From Zasmidium citrigriseum (taxonomy: Eukaryota; Ascomycota; Dothideomycetes; Mycosphaerellales; Mycosphaerellaceae): a stretch of 64,000 nucleotides of DNA. A program made the translations under genes and the position numbers. Below, in pieces: positions 1-13,959 of this stretch. The notes below the pieces were generated by a model. That model was not told where the DNA came from. It did not search any database and worked only from the letters and a program-made list of their open reading frames with translations. Position 1 is the first letter of the stretch; the number at the start of each line of letters is the position of its first letter. The stretch is from contig NHNW01000003.1 of assembly GCA_002786025.1 (NCBI GenBank), positions 1 through 64,000 of the forward strand, given 5' to 3'.

Positions 1-2250
1 GTCGTAAGAGGCTAGCGTCGCTTCTCTTTATTAATAGCCTCTAGCTATAAGCGTATATAGTAAGCTATTACGAGGACTATCTCGAAATATACTACTACTA
101 AAAGCTACTAGTAATATATCTATCTATATATTTATCGAATCCTTCTACGCTAGCTACTATACCTACCCTATCGCTACGGATATATACCGAATTTAAGTCC
201 TAACTACTCCGCCTACTTCTTTACTAAGGGACTCCTCGATTACGCCGTCCCCTAGGTATAAGTTTACTCTTTTAGTACGAGCTTACTATATTACTATACT
301 AGGGATTTACGGTAGTACTAGTATTTCGGCTTCGGACTAGTACGACTACTACGCTAGCTCTTATATACTTTAATTAGGGCCCTTATATTCTTTAATTAGC
401 GATTCTACGGCTTACTCCTATCTTCGCTTTAATAGGTATTATATATAAGACTTTAGTAAAGGAAGGAGTAAGCCGTCGCTAGCTAAGATACTATATAAAG
501 GTATTACTAGTAACCTTAATCCTCTTCCCTTTATTATACCTCTACTACCGACTCTTAGTCGGCTCTTTAATATACGTATAGCGGTAGCTAGTATATATTC
601 TCTATATTACTACCTACGGTCTCGATATACTAACGATAGTAATAGCTCGCCGCCGCCCTATATTACTATACTAACTATTACGAGCTCGCTATTAATGTTT
701 TAATAGCGAGCTCGCCTTTCGTCTAAACCTCCTATACTAACAATTCGAAATCGCCCTTATCGCCGTTAATTATAAGCAAATCGAAGAGATATTATAGGTA
801 AAACGAAGAGAACGAGACTAGATAATACGCCGAGGAAGAGGCTAACGAGCGCCTTTAAGAAGACTAGAGCTATAAGACCGCTAGCCTAAAATTAGCTAGT
901 AGTAAAGAAGAAGAAGAAGTCTAGTACTTTATCTAGACTCGCTAATAGCCCCTATTAGTACTATAGAACTCGCTTTAGAGAGAAGGTATTATTTTAGCGA
1001 CTAGCTAGAAAGACTCCCTATAAGCGCTATATATTTATACCGTAATAGTCCCCGTACTAGTTAGGATTAAGCTAATAATAAATAGGTACTAGTAATAAGC
1101 TCGTTAGATAGGCCCTCTTCCCTCTAGTCTAGGTAGCTAGTAAGTACTTTGCGTATACTCGTAAGCTATTCGACCGCCTAAATAAGGAGATCTTACTCGA
1201 CGTTAGTTTAATTAAGAAGAGGATATCGAGGGATACTTCGGTACTTCTTTAGGCCGTTAGTAAAGGCTATATCGTATACTACTTCGTAAGTATATTAACT
1301 TTCGATAGAAATTATTTAATATATATACTAATTTAATATAGAGGTAGGTAAGATTATAACTATTCGTACTAGTCGCTTTATTAAGGAGTCGGATACGGAC
1401 TAGCTATATAGATTATTAAAGGGTACCTTAATAGAGAAGGATACGGCGGCTTTAGAGGACTTTAAGAAACTCTAGGCGTAGGCTTTATAGGTATCGATTC
1501 TAGATAAGTACTATACGCCGTCTTTATATAGTATAGCGAAGAAGGAGTTTATAGTTAGGGCTAGTAGGCCGTTAGGTTCGCTTAGAAAGGGTAAGGGTAA
1601 GGAGAAGGAGGTTATTCCTACGAAGAAGAAGAGACTAGTTATTCTTCTAGACGAGGACGGCGCCGACGATAGTAATAGCGATAAGTAGATAGTTCTTTAG
1701 CGCTATACCTTCTTCGCTTCGATCGAGATACCTAGTACTTACCTATATACTAATAGCTAAATAAATTAACCTTTTAGTACTTATATTTAAGATCTTTCTA
1801 GCTCTACTTTATAATTTTAGCCTATCTATATACCGTACTAGTCGCTATACTAGTCTTCCCTATAATTTCCCTTTCCCCTTTCCTTCCTAGCGTCCGTAAT
1901 TTCTAGCCGGACTATATATTATTTTATCTTCCCCTTCCTAATATTAGCGGGAAGGGAAGACGAAGAACCCTTTCCTTCCCTTCCCTTAGTAAGATCTAGA
2001 AGAGATCTTATAAGGGATAAGTATAATAGAATAGTAGGCGAAAGCTAAAAGGGAGTAAGTAGTTATAATTAGAAGTAGATTCTCTATATAGAGAGGATAG
2101 ATAGGAAGATATATAAAGGCGGGTAATTAACTTCTAAACTAGATAACTTATCGACTTATCGAATACGATAGTAAGTTACCTACGCTACCTACTAGAATAA
2201 AGAAGAGAAGAATTAATAAGGAATATAACCTCTCCGTAGTAAAGTAGATA
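1..2250. repeat. RIP-degraded repeat of unassigned type
   Basis: This stretch upstream of the gypsy pol relic is fully RIP-mutated and has no open frame. Purine-rich, Lys/Glu-like coding texture at about 760-1700 could be a gag region for the downstream pol, but no motif such as a zinc knuckle can be seen because Cys and His codons are destroyed. The assignment to the same element is inference from position and orientation only. Confidence 0.4.
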
Positions 2251-2279
2251 TATACTCTCGTTCTAAGCCTATAGGTAAT

Positions 2280-5200
2280 TATAAAGCTAGGAGTAGGTAA
2301 GAAGTATTACTTTAGAGGGTTAATTAATAAGGGAAGTAAGGTATATTTAATAAGCTAAATAGTATTAAGAAATATAGGATTACCTATATAGCCTATATCG
2401 AATATAACTATATAAGGGCTTAGAGGGATTATAGTTTTTAAGGGAGTAAGTAAGAATGTCTTAGTAGATATTTTTAGAGTTACCTACTATATAGATTTCT
2501 TTATTACGGATTAACCTAGAATACCTTTAATCCTTAGGAGGCTATAGACTATAAAGACTCGACTTCTTATAAAGAATTATAATAATAGAAGCTAGGAAGG
2601 AACTATTACGAATAAGAATAGTAAGACTATAACCTTCTTAGCTAGAAATAATCGAACGGTATACTAAACGATAGAAGAAGTACTTAAGAAGACTAGTAGT
2701 AGGAACTTTACTAACGTAAGGATTAGGAGGGGATATATAGCTAGGTTTATTAGGCCTTCTATCTACCTAGATATTATATAGGAGGTAGAAGGGGTTCCGA
2801 GAGTTTATAAAGATAAAGAGATCGTTATAGGATATATAGTTAAGCTAGATCTAGAGGATAAGGAAGATAATAGGGTTTATTAGCCTACGGACTAGGAAAT
2901 CCCTAGAGGTAAGTTTACCGAGGCAAATTAATATTATACGTTCCTATCGGTTTTAGAGGATTATATTCTTAGCTAGGATCGTTAACTAAGTACAATTTAT
3001 AGGTAGGGACTTATTAATAATATTATAAATACCGAGAAGCGTAAGAAAGGATAGTTATTACCCGGATTCCTAGGAGTATATTCGCTATTTAGACTAGATT
3101 TTCCTAGAGCCTTTACTCTCTATAAAAGGAAGGCTAATAAGATACGACCTATCGATACGGATATATCTATAATAAAGAGCTATTCGCTATAGGTAAATAT
3201 TTATTAGAAGAAGGAGATATTAGCGAAGGAAGCGAAGTTACTAGAGGGAACTAGGCTATTTAATAGGAAGTATTTAATTAAGAAGTTCTTAGAGATTACG
3301 CGAGGAAGTAGGTTAACTAAGTAGAGACTAAAAGATCTAAAGGTTAGAATAGATCTAAAGGAGGGGGAATAGAAGTTATTTATAGAAATACTCTATAATA
3401 GAGAGAAGGTTCTTATATAGGACTTTACTTATATCGGGAGAGTAAAACTAGAAGTTACTTAACCTTAGCTAATTACTACTATTCCGTATAAACTATAGTA
3501 GTATCCTAGATTTAAACTATATCCGAGTTTAAAGGTAATTATTAAAGAGATATTACGCTAAAGGCTAAAGAATAGAGTAATCGAGCTATATTACGAAGCT
3601 TACTAGAATCTATAGTTTCTTATAAAGAAGAATATAAATAAGAAGAAGGTTATAGATCTAAAGAAGAAGAAGTAGCCCTAAGATAACTACTAGCTTATTA
3701 ATATAGTAACTAAGATTAACCGAGTTACTATACGGGATAGGTATTTACCGCCTAAGACTAATAGATTCTCCGAGGATTTTACTAGATATAGAGTCTTTAC
3801 CCTTACTAATCTATTCTTAGGATATAATTAGTTCGGCCTATATATTTACTATAGGGATTTAACTAGATTCTCTATACCTCTTAGAATATATAGGATAATA
3901 ATACTTCCTTAGGGAGTAACGAATTCTATAGGCTAGTACTATAGAATTATAGATATAATCCTTCTTAATTATATTTCTTATAGATATAAGCTATTCGTAG
4001 ATAATATTTCTATTAAAGGGCCGAAGATAGACTATAAGAGTAAGGAGATTAAACCTAGAATACGAAGGTTTATTATTAAGTATATTATATAGATAGATAA
4101 AGTATTAGTAGATATAGAGAGGGTAGGGCTAATAATTAATAGGAGGAAGACTTACTTCCTCGTAATAGAGATAGATATTATAGGATATATTATAAATTAG
4201 GAAGGAAGGAAGCCGAATCCCTATTAAGTAGAGAAGATCCTCGAGTAGCTAGAGCTAAAGAATATCTTAGAAGTAAGAGGTTTTATAGGAGTATATACCT
4301 ACTTTAGATTCTTTATTAAGAAGTTTACTATTAAGGCGAATCCTCTCTTTAAGTTAATAAGGAAGAATATAATATTCCTATAGGGAAAGGATTAGAAGAA
4401 GGCGAAGAATATACTTACGGCTACTCTAATAAGTATACCTATATTAAAGACTATAGATTACTTAGATAATATAGGGGATATTATTATAGTAGTAGATATA
4501 TACCTATAAGGATAGGGAGTAGTATTAATATAGATAGAAGGGGAGGTTTAGAAGATTTATAGGTATAAGAGTAGACTATAGAATCCTTTAGAGAGAAGGA
4601 ATAATATAGGAAAGCTAGAATATCTTACGATTATAAAAGTATTAAAGAAGTTAAAGCCTTAGCTATTTAGGGTATTCTTCTTTATTAAGACGGATACGAA
4701 GACTCTAGTTTATTAGTTAAATAGGCTAGCCTCGGATTTACTAAACTCTTTAATAGTAAGGTAGGTAGCTTAGATTCGATTATTTACCTTTAAGGTAAGG
4801 TATATACCTAGGAAGAAGAATTCTACTATAGATAGATTATTAAGGAAGCCTCTAACTATAGAGGAGGTAAGAGAGATAGAAGAGGAGTAAGATATTAAGG
4901 AGTTTATAGATATATCTTTATTCTTCGCTAGAAGAAGAAGGGTTAAAGAAGTTAATAATAAGGGTAATATCTTAGATAAGGGAGATATTCTAGATAATTC
5001 GTATAGCGAAGAGTATTAGTAGCTTACCTTCGTTATTATAAAGATAAGGAGACCCCTAGGAATAAGTAGGTTAAGATATCGGAGTCTATAGAAGTAAGTA
5101 AGGAAGTATATTATAAAGAGGAAGAAGTTATAGAGGTAGACGAAGCTAAATAGCCTATTATAGAGGGTTATCGATAATATAGATATAAGGAAGGTAATTA

Positions 5201-6300
5201 TATATATAATATATAAAGAAGGGGGATATCGAGGTCTAGAAGTAACGTTTTAAAAGGTTACTACTCGATACTAGTAGGAAGGCTTATAGTTAGAAGTCTC
5301 CTAGTATTATCGATCTTACGTAGAATATAACTTCTAGAATAGATCGAAGCGAGTAACTAAGTTATATCCGAGTTACCTATAAGTTATTAGAAGGAAGTAG
5401 GTAGTAGATCCTATATATATAGATAGGAAGGGATATATTATAATAGTAAGGGAGATATTCTATAGTTAGGTAGAAGGAAAGACTAGAGATTATACTATAA
5501 AGGAGTTAATAGTATTCTAGATTACGGACTTCCTTTATTAAGAAGTAATATATAGGTATAGAGTACCTAAGGAAATTATTCTTAATAGATTAAGGTAGTA
5601 TAAGGGGGAAGTTAAGAAGTTATTACTTAGTATAAGTATAAGAAGGATTAAGATCTTAGCCTATAATACGAGAGTAAATAGGTATATCGAAGTTAGGTAT
5701 AGGCTAATCTTAAATATATTATCGAAGTTAATAGGAGGAACGGGGAAAGGGTAGAGGAAATAGGTTTATCTATTACTCTAGGCTAATCGAATAATAGTAA
5801 GCTCGCTTATAAATAAGACTCCTACGGAACTATTTCTAGCTTTTACGATAATCTTACCTATTAAGGCTAAATACCTAAGCTTTAGAAACTATAATTAGAG
5901 AGAAGTAAAGGATCGAGTAACGTTATTATAGTATAGAGCGATATAGCTAGAGAGAGTTAAGGGTAAGAAGGAAGAGTTAATTAGTAGAATAAAGAGATTA
6001 CGAGCTAAGGCGAAGGATTACTATAATAAGAGGAATAATATATTATTCGAGAGGTTTAAGAAGAGTAATCTTATTATAGTTTATAGGGATAATCTAAAGA
6101 TATCTCGATCGTATAAGCTCGTATATCGATAGAGAGGGCTATACCGTATTTAGAAAGTAAAGGAAGTAACCGTAACCTACCTACTCGAGGAATTAAATAG
6201 TACTATATTAATAGGAACGACTTTTACTTAGGAAAGGCTAAAGCGAGTTCTTCCTTTCCGCGACCGCGGTATTAAGGGAGAGTATAGCGGAATAGTTTCT
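2280..6300 (+). mobile_element. Ty3/gypsy retrotransposon pol relic (RIP-mutated)
   Basis: Reading through stop codons on the plus strand gives the order protease, reverse transcriptase, RNase H, integrase, which is the Ty3/gypsy (Metaviridae) order. An aspartic-protease-like stretch lies at about 2310-2540. The RT contains the relic of the QGATNS motif at about 3910-3930 and the catalytic FVDD box at about 3990-4005, now read as FVDN. RNase H follows at about 4470-4800. The integrase zinc-finger and core regions are at about 5270-5900, and a C-terminal module after the core at about 6090-6260. Cys codons read as Tyr and Trp/Gln codons as stops, as RIP predicts. It cannot encode a working protein. 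The LTRs were not resolved. Confidence 0.8.
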
Positions 6301-9300
6301 AATAGAGAAGAAGCTAACGATAAAGAATCTAAGGAAGAAGAAGTTAATATAGAAGGGGTTAAAGAGAAGGAGCCTATTACGAGAAGAACGAAGGGAAGAG
6401 GAAATTTCGAAGGGGAATTTATCCGAGATAGAGTAGTAATAGAAGGCCCGTAGGAATTAGAGTAGGAAAGGGAGTTAAAAGTAAGGTTAGGTTTAATAGT
6501 AAGAGAAGTAGGGAAGACTTTAATTAGTTAGAGGATAAAGGAAATAGAAGAAGTAGGAAAGGAGGAAGGCGAGAAGGAGGAAGTTATTACTACGAGGCGA
6601 GTCTTACGTATAGCTACGATATTACGAGAAGATTAATTACCTTCGTTTAAGGAATTAATAGAAGATCTAAATAGGGGAGATTTATAGGGATTAGATAGAT
6701 TAAAGTAGTAGATATAGGAATTAGTAGGAGTAGAAGAGGAGGATAATAAAGGTAAGAAGGAGTATTTTAAAGGTAATATTAGGTAGGAAGATTAGGAAGT
6801 ATTCTAGGATAATACCCTATCGGTACCCTAGTAGATAGAGAAGAGTTATACTATCGTAGGGGAAGCTCTACCCTACGAAGTAAAGAAGATACTTTTCGAG
6901 GAAGCTATAGATTATACCTATAACGAGAAGGAACTAAAGAAAGCGAAACCTTCCTAGGAAATAAACCCTAACTTCCTAAAGAGTATAAGAGCCTATAGTA
7001 TCGTACTATTTCGAAGGCTATAACTTACTAAATACCTCTATACGATTAATAATACTTATTTACGGACGAAGAACTTCCTTTCTATAAAAGAGAAACGATT
7101 CTAGATCGATTATATACCTTATTTCCCGAATTACTATTTATTAGCCTATAGGCTAGGAAATAGTTTACCTTTATATCTCTTATATTACTTAGATATTTCG
7201 ACGCCCTATTCGTATATATTACTTTTATAGATCGGCTTTATATTAAAAGGAATTATATACGAGGAACTAGTACGTACTAAGGTAAATCTAGAGAATTATA
7301 TACTATATATAATACTAAATCGATAATAGATTACGATAATAAATCTAGAGCGTAATATATATATATATATAAGGCTATAGAATCTTCTATAGATATATAT
7401 AAGCCTACTTCTACGAAGGTATATAAACCTAGTAAACTTCTAGAATAAACCTCTTCCTTTAACTATCGAATATTAACTATTCTAGAGCCCGAGAGTATTC
7501 TTCTACCTTCCGAGTAAATAACCTTCTTCTAGAGAGAATTAAAGCGACCCTTTACTAAGGTAGAACCTTCTATCGAGGTAGTAAACCTCTCTATTAAGGT
7601 ATATTAGTAGTAAAGATTTTATCCGTAGAGATTACTATTACTAATATCGGGAACTCTAAGTATACTAGGAGGCGACTAGTCTCTCGTTATAGTTCTTAAA
7701 GCAACTTCTCGCAATTAGAACGAGTAAGATCTATTAGTTCGTATCCTCTTATAATCGACTACCGCGGAGTAATTCCTTTAGGTATTTAAGTAGGTATATA
7801 CTAGATTAAACCGAGTTATTATAATACGTAATCTATTCGAGCGCCTCGACGCTAGTTTAAGTTTACTTTCTTAATTTATCCTTATAGTTTTCGAGGGATT
7901 ATAAGAGTAGCTAGGAACTAAGTTTAGTAGTAAGGTTCTAAAGAATAAGTTATTCGATAAGGAGTTTCCTACTCTCGATAACTTAATTAAGATAAGTAGG
8001 GATATAAATTAGAGAATTTAAGCTACGAGGAATACTATTAAGAGGAAATAGGGAGAAGACTACGAGAACTCCGATATATTCGCTATAGTTTAGAAGGTAG
8101 CTAATATTACGAGGGCTACTTAAACCTTCGTTAATACTAATCGTAGTACCTAGAATATCTATACTCTTCTAGATATCTTCTTCTATAGGCTAAGCCTTAC
8201 TAGCTAGGGTATTCGTATAAATAAGGGATTTACTACTAATAACTTTAATAAGGCGAGAACTTATATTAAGCTTTATAGTTATCCTTTCTCGGAGAGAAGA
8301 GAGAAGAATCCTAGTAGCGAGAAGTAGGTATCTATTCTAGCTATAGTATATTATAAGAATCCTCTTCCGAAAGCTACGTAAGCTCTCTTCGATAAGTATA
8401 ACTTTAAGATTATTATAGACTTAAAGGGAAAGAGGCTATTCTTATAGAAGAAGTAGAGTAGAGCGAGAACTATTAAATCTACTCCTCCTAGTAGAGGACT
8501 ACCTATTCGAGGAGGATTAGGAGGAAGTAGCTCGAACTTAAGATAGCCTAGTCTAGCTTTCTCTAATCCTAAGTTACCTTAATAGTAGTTACCTTCTCTA
8601 GGAGGCCTACTAGGCCTATTTACCTACTTAAAGGTAGGAAGCTAGCGAGGAACTCGCTATAGTAGAGCCGATAGCTCTAGATCTATAAGAGGTAGAGATA
8701 GTAGTAGTAGGAGAGATCTTAGAGATATTAAGGAAGAAGAGGATAAAGGAGAGTAACTTATATCTTCCCCGAAGTCTCCTTAGTAATAGCCTATTACCTA
8801 CGAATACTATAGTAGTATTAAGCCTATATTTATTTATACTCTAAGCGATAAGAGTATATATAAGAAGTAGATATATAAGGATTAGGATCGTACTCTTACT
8901 ATATATAATACGGTATTTAAGGAGTTAAATAATCTTTATCCTTTCTATATTCTATATACTCGCCTTCTTACGAATAGAGGATTAGGTATAATAACGGGCT
9001 ATAGTTAAACTTATACCTTAGTTATTTAGAGAATTAAGACCTTAGCTAAGGATAAGCGAGGAATAAAGGTAAAGATAGAAGCCTACCTATTCTAGTTTAG
9101 CTAAGATAGGAGACCGAGAGTTCTAGGAGATTCCTTACGAGTCTATCGCTTTAATACTACCTTTTAATCTATAGGCCTAAAGAGAATTACCTTTATTAGT
9201 AGAAGTAAGATTACGAAGACTATTAGCTTTAGAGATAATAACTTATAGAAGTAGGATAATAAAGGTACTCTTAATATTCCTAATGTCTTTAAATAGTAGA

Positions 9301-10520
9301 AGGATAAGGGTATTCTTTAGTTTATAGATAAGGAGTTCGATATATACTACTAGTATTAACGTAGAATTAATAATTCGAACAACTAAGGCTAGATTCGTAA
9401 TATATAGTTCTCCCTTACTTAGTAGATTACTCGCTAAGACCCTATCTACTAGCTTATATACCTTACTCTTCGCCTAGAGAATAACGATAGTTAGGAGAAC
9501 TAGAATCGTAATATAGCTATTTATAAGCTTATTACTTATAGATACTATAGTAAGTACTAGTATCCTACTATAGGCTAGAATAAGAAAAATATATCTAATA
9601 CTAGCTTTCGTTACTTAGATTCGAATATTTAGAAGATAGTTACTAAAGGTATCGGAGCGAATATAATCTAAGGTACTATTTCTCTTAATAACGAAGATAA
9701 GAAGGACTATACTAAGATAGTTATAGGTATATATAAGTATATAGAAGAGTAGTATAAGCTTATATAGGAGAAGGGTAGTATTAAGAATAGTTATATTAAG
9801 GCAATCTTAAAGACTATACTACCTAATAAATTCCTTAATAAGTACCGTATAAAGTAGAAGCCTTAGCTATACTCTACTTTAGGTATACGAGTTAGTAAGC
9901 CTTAGCTTCCGTATAGAGTATTAAAAGGGAAGGGTAAGAGGCGTACTATCTTCCCCTAGTTTATATATTTCGATAGGGAGTCTAGAATTCTCGAAGTTAC
10001 TAAAGCTAGTAACTAGGATAATCTTTCTCGTTCCTATCGCGATATAGAACCTACTCCTTTAACTCCTTCTAGATATCCTATTCGCTATAGATTACCTCTA
10101 TATCGATTCCCTACTACTATTTAACTTAATAGGCTTAGCCTAGTAAGTAATACTTTAGTAGGGAGACGTAGATAGAATAATCCGGAGGTTTAGTAGGAAT
10201 ATATAAAGTAGTAGGACCTAAGCTAGTTTAAGAAGATACGTAATAAGTAGAGAAACCGTACTATAGAAGTCTTTAAGCGTAAGTAGAAGATCGTTAAGTA
10301 GCTAGAGCGAGAGGTATATAGTAAGAATAGCTACTTCGCTAATAACTACGACTAGTCTATTTAACCTACGCTAACTAAGAATTTTACTACTTCTAAGGAC
10401 ATCGATAAGGCGACTAAGAATACTAGAGGTATTATCTTATATAGATAAAGGGGATAGAATAGGCGGAATAGGTAAGAAATAGTTTATTAGCCTATAGGCT
10501 AGGAAATTATTAATTAGGGA
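6300..10520. repeat. RIP-degraded repeat segment, class unknown
   Basis: There is no open frame and CA/TG are almost absent. About 7800-10400 has plus-strand coding texture (Lys/Glu/Arg-rich) but no motif I can name; it might be a gag-like or non-autonomous element. A purine tract lies at about 10446-10458. An identical 23-bp segment containing the palindrome AGCCTATAGGCT occurs at 7139-7161 and 10485-10507, about 3.35 kb apart. The two copies could mark the ends of an element, although the flanks differ. Confidence 0.4.
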
Positions 10521-12170
10521 TTTTATTTGTTTTTTATAGGCTATAGGTTAAAAATTTACGATACGATTGCTTTTTAGTTTATTACCTAGTATAAGGAATC
10601 TCTAGATCCTAGGAACTATAGTAGCCCTATTAATATAATAATCCGTTAGTACGCTCGCGACTACTCTCTAGTAGTATAGCGATACTATTTTATCGTCTAG
10701 TAGGGAAGAAGAAAAGGTTTAGAATAGAAGTTTAGATACCTCTTATACTACGCTAGCGCGAGCGCGAGCGGGAAATACTAGCGGTAGCTACTATAAGTAG
10801 TTACCTTCGTACGTAGGAAAGGAGGTATCTAAGGGATAGATACCTAAGATAGGGTAGGGATATTAGCGAGTAATATTACTTCCTTTAACTTAGGGGTTCC
10901 TAGCCTAATTCTAATCTAGGGAAGTAGCCTATTATCTTATAGTAAGGGGTTTAAGATAAGGTCTCTTATAGGTAGGTAATAGACTCTTTTATAATATATA
11001 CTATATACTAAATTCGAATTAAAGCGTTCTACGAGAAGAAGATTATAGTTTTAATCCTCTTAAATTAAGAGCCTTATATTATCCCTTATTTAAGCCTTAT
11101 TTTCTACCTTAATCGCCTTACCTTATTCCCTTACTTTAGTCTTAGCGAGCCTTAAACTCCTCTTAATACTCCTTATTTAATTCCTTCCTTTAACGAGGCT
11201 ATCGATACTCCTCCTTCGTAGGAGGATCCGGAAGTATCTTAGGCCTCGTAGCTAGTAAGGGAATAAGATTACTATTATATAGTTAGTATTACCCTCCTAT
11301 ACTAGCTAGCGGCTCGTAAATAGTAGACTACGTTATCGTAGTAGCTTAAGTCGTTAGAGTAGTACTCCTCGAGCCTCGACTCTACGATTATTAAGTCTAG
11401 CGGTAGCTCCTACTAGTAGGCGTAATAATATATTATTATAGGTATCGTTAGTCCGTAGGTAAGTCCTTATAAATATAAGGATAAGGAGAACTATTAAGGA
11501 TATTAAGGTAGAAGAGAGAGAGCTCGTATTATAGGAAAGGCGTTTTAAGCTTAAGTAGCGGCGAGAGGAATAGGATAAATAGATATAAGAAAGAAGATAA
11601 GTATAAGAGGCTAAAGAGTTTAGAGGTACGCCTACGAGTCGAGAGCTTAAGGAGTTTAGTATAATCCTACTAGAGTAGTACTAGTAGTAAATAGAATCTA
11701 TATATATACGTATAAAACGGTTAAAACTAATATTCTTATCTTCGAAAACGACTTTAAGCTCCTACGAGAAGGAATTTAGACGTTATAGTTAAAAGATATT
11801 AAGGAGATTATAAAGAGCGAGCTATTTTTATAGATATTTTATCGAATTTACTCTAAAATAGCGAATAAATCCCTAAAGAGTAAAGTATTAACTCCTTCGT
11901 TATAAGATTAATATATAATATTCTTAGAATAGTATAAATACTATATCTATACGTTAAATATTTAGCGGAAAGAAATACGACCGTACGATAGTAAATAATA
12001 ATAGAAATTAGTTACTACTAGTAGTCGATTATAAGCTAGGGGTAGAGAGCTAGAAGTAAAGTATATTAATTATATAATAAAGACGCCTCTACGTCGTTCT
12101 AATTTATCTAATAGAGCTATCTAGCTAGGGTAATATAGCCTATAGTACTAAGGGTATCCTAAAGTCTTAT
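10520..12170. repeat. RIP-degraded repeat, unassigned
   Basis: RIP-mutated DNA without open frames. Weak coding texture on the plus strand at about 11480-12190 resembles a charged, gag-like protein, but no motif is visible. A short CpG-rich run (alternating GCGCGAGCG units) at about 10748-10770 has survived because RIP spares CpG. Confidence 0.35.
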
Positions 12171-13760
12171 AGAAGAAGAAAAGTAAGGAAATCCTACTAC
12201 TAGTACTAGCCCTAGTATAGCTTCTTCTACTTAGCGACCTTCTCGTAGTCGAGAGTACTATTATAGACCCGCGTCTTTAGCTTAAAAGTCTTCTCGTCGT
12301 ACTTAAAGACCTTACTAAAGTAGTAGTACTTAATATTAAACTTATAGCCTAGAATAATATTAGTAAAGCTAGTACTAGTAGTAGTAGGAAAATATACGGC
12401 CTTCCTTACTATCCTCTAGGTAGTAGCCGTAGTATAGGAGCTTAGTATCGAGTAGGAGCTAAGCGCTAGCGATACTAGTAGCTATAATATAAGACGTATT
12501 AGACTACTAGCCGTTCTTCGTAATAGGGTAGTAGTAGAAATCCTCCCTAAAATCTCGATATTAGTATTAACTTACTACTAATACTAGGGAAAACTTACTA
12601 ATCTCTAGCGTTAGCTAGCGAGTCGGCTATAGTCTAGTTAAGGATCTCGATAGCTAGCTACTTACCCCTATTAAAAAGATATTAGCTAGGGAAATACTAC
12701 TAGGATTTAAGCGAGTATATAACTTACTTTAAGCTAGTAGCTTCGCTCTTAGTCTATAATCTCGTCTTCCTAGGAGAGAAACGCTACTTCTTAGGCTCGC
12801 TACTAGTAGCGCTATCCTCGCTCTTAACCTCTAATACCTCCTTATTTCCTATCCTCTTATACTTACGGGTACTATCGCTACTAGTAGTAGCCTCGCTAGC
12901 GTCGTCGTCGTTATTATTAATACCCTAATAGAGGTTCTTAGTAGCTTTACGGGCCTCTCTATTAAGTTTCGCCTTAAGCTTAGTAAATCTCTTAATATTA
13001 TCGTTATAGACTTTCTCCTTAGCCTCGCTAATATACTCCTTATAGTATATAGTAAACTTAATATCGTCCTTACTCTTAAGCTCCTAGGCCTTCTTCTTAG
13101 CTATACGATAGGACTAGAATATATTCTCGTAGAATACTAATATTAATTAGTATTCGAGTACTACTAGTAGTAGATCTTAAAGACTTACTCTTAATAGCCT
13201 CGATAAAGACGACGATTCTACTATTAGTAATAACCTTAAAGCCCTTAGACTTATAAGCGGCCTAGATATAGGCGTAGAGAGTAGTAGTATTAGGGAACTT
13301 CTTACTATAGAGGCTAGGAGTACTATATATCTCGTTAGTACTAGTAGTAATTTTCGGTATAGTTAATCTTATATATTACCGAAGTTAGAGGAGCCTTTAG
13401 AGTCGATAGTAAGCTAAGAGACGCGGGCGCGATAGATAATCTCGCTAGTTATAACGTTAAACTCGTCCTATAATATATTAGTAATAGTAGTAAGTAAGTA
13501 AAGCTTAGGATATTATCGTACGTTCGCGTCGGCGGCGTAGGTAAGAAGGCTAAGGATAGAGTCGCTATTCTTAAGGTTCTTTAAGTACTACTTAAAGTAC
13601 TAAGAGCTCTCGAGGAGGACGTAGGTTAGTATAGCTATAATAATAGAGATATTAGCGTTAGTAAGTAAGTAAGTAATAGTAGTAGAATTAGTAGTACTCC
13701 TAGTAGTAGTACTAGTACTCTCGAAGCGAATAGGGGGGGGGCGGGTATTATTAGGGGGAA
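12170..13760 (-). repeat. Tandem duplication, copy A (RIP-mutated)
   Basis: This segment is repeated about 1.81 kb downstream. Matching anchors are 12356 with 14167, 12557 with 14367, and 13323 with 15146. Coding texture looks better on the minus strand, where a long frame read through stops is shared by both copies, but I do not recognise the protein. At 13733-13750 there is a run of nine G followed by CGGG and later GGGGG, which is unusual for this block. Confidence 0.6.
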
Positions 13761-13959
13761 GTAGAAGTTAGAAGAAATAGAGTAGATCTAGAAGATTTAT
13801 AGTCGCGCGGCCGCTAGTACGTACTATAATTTATATATACGGAGGTATCTAAAATAAAATTATAGTAATTTAAGCGGTCCTTAGGACCTTATATTTTATT
13901 AAGTAAAGCTATCTAGCTAAGTAAATTAGGCCTAAAGTACGCCTTATATCTAGCTCTTT

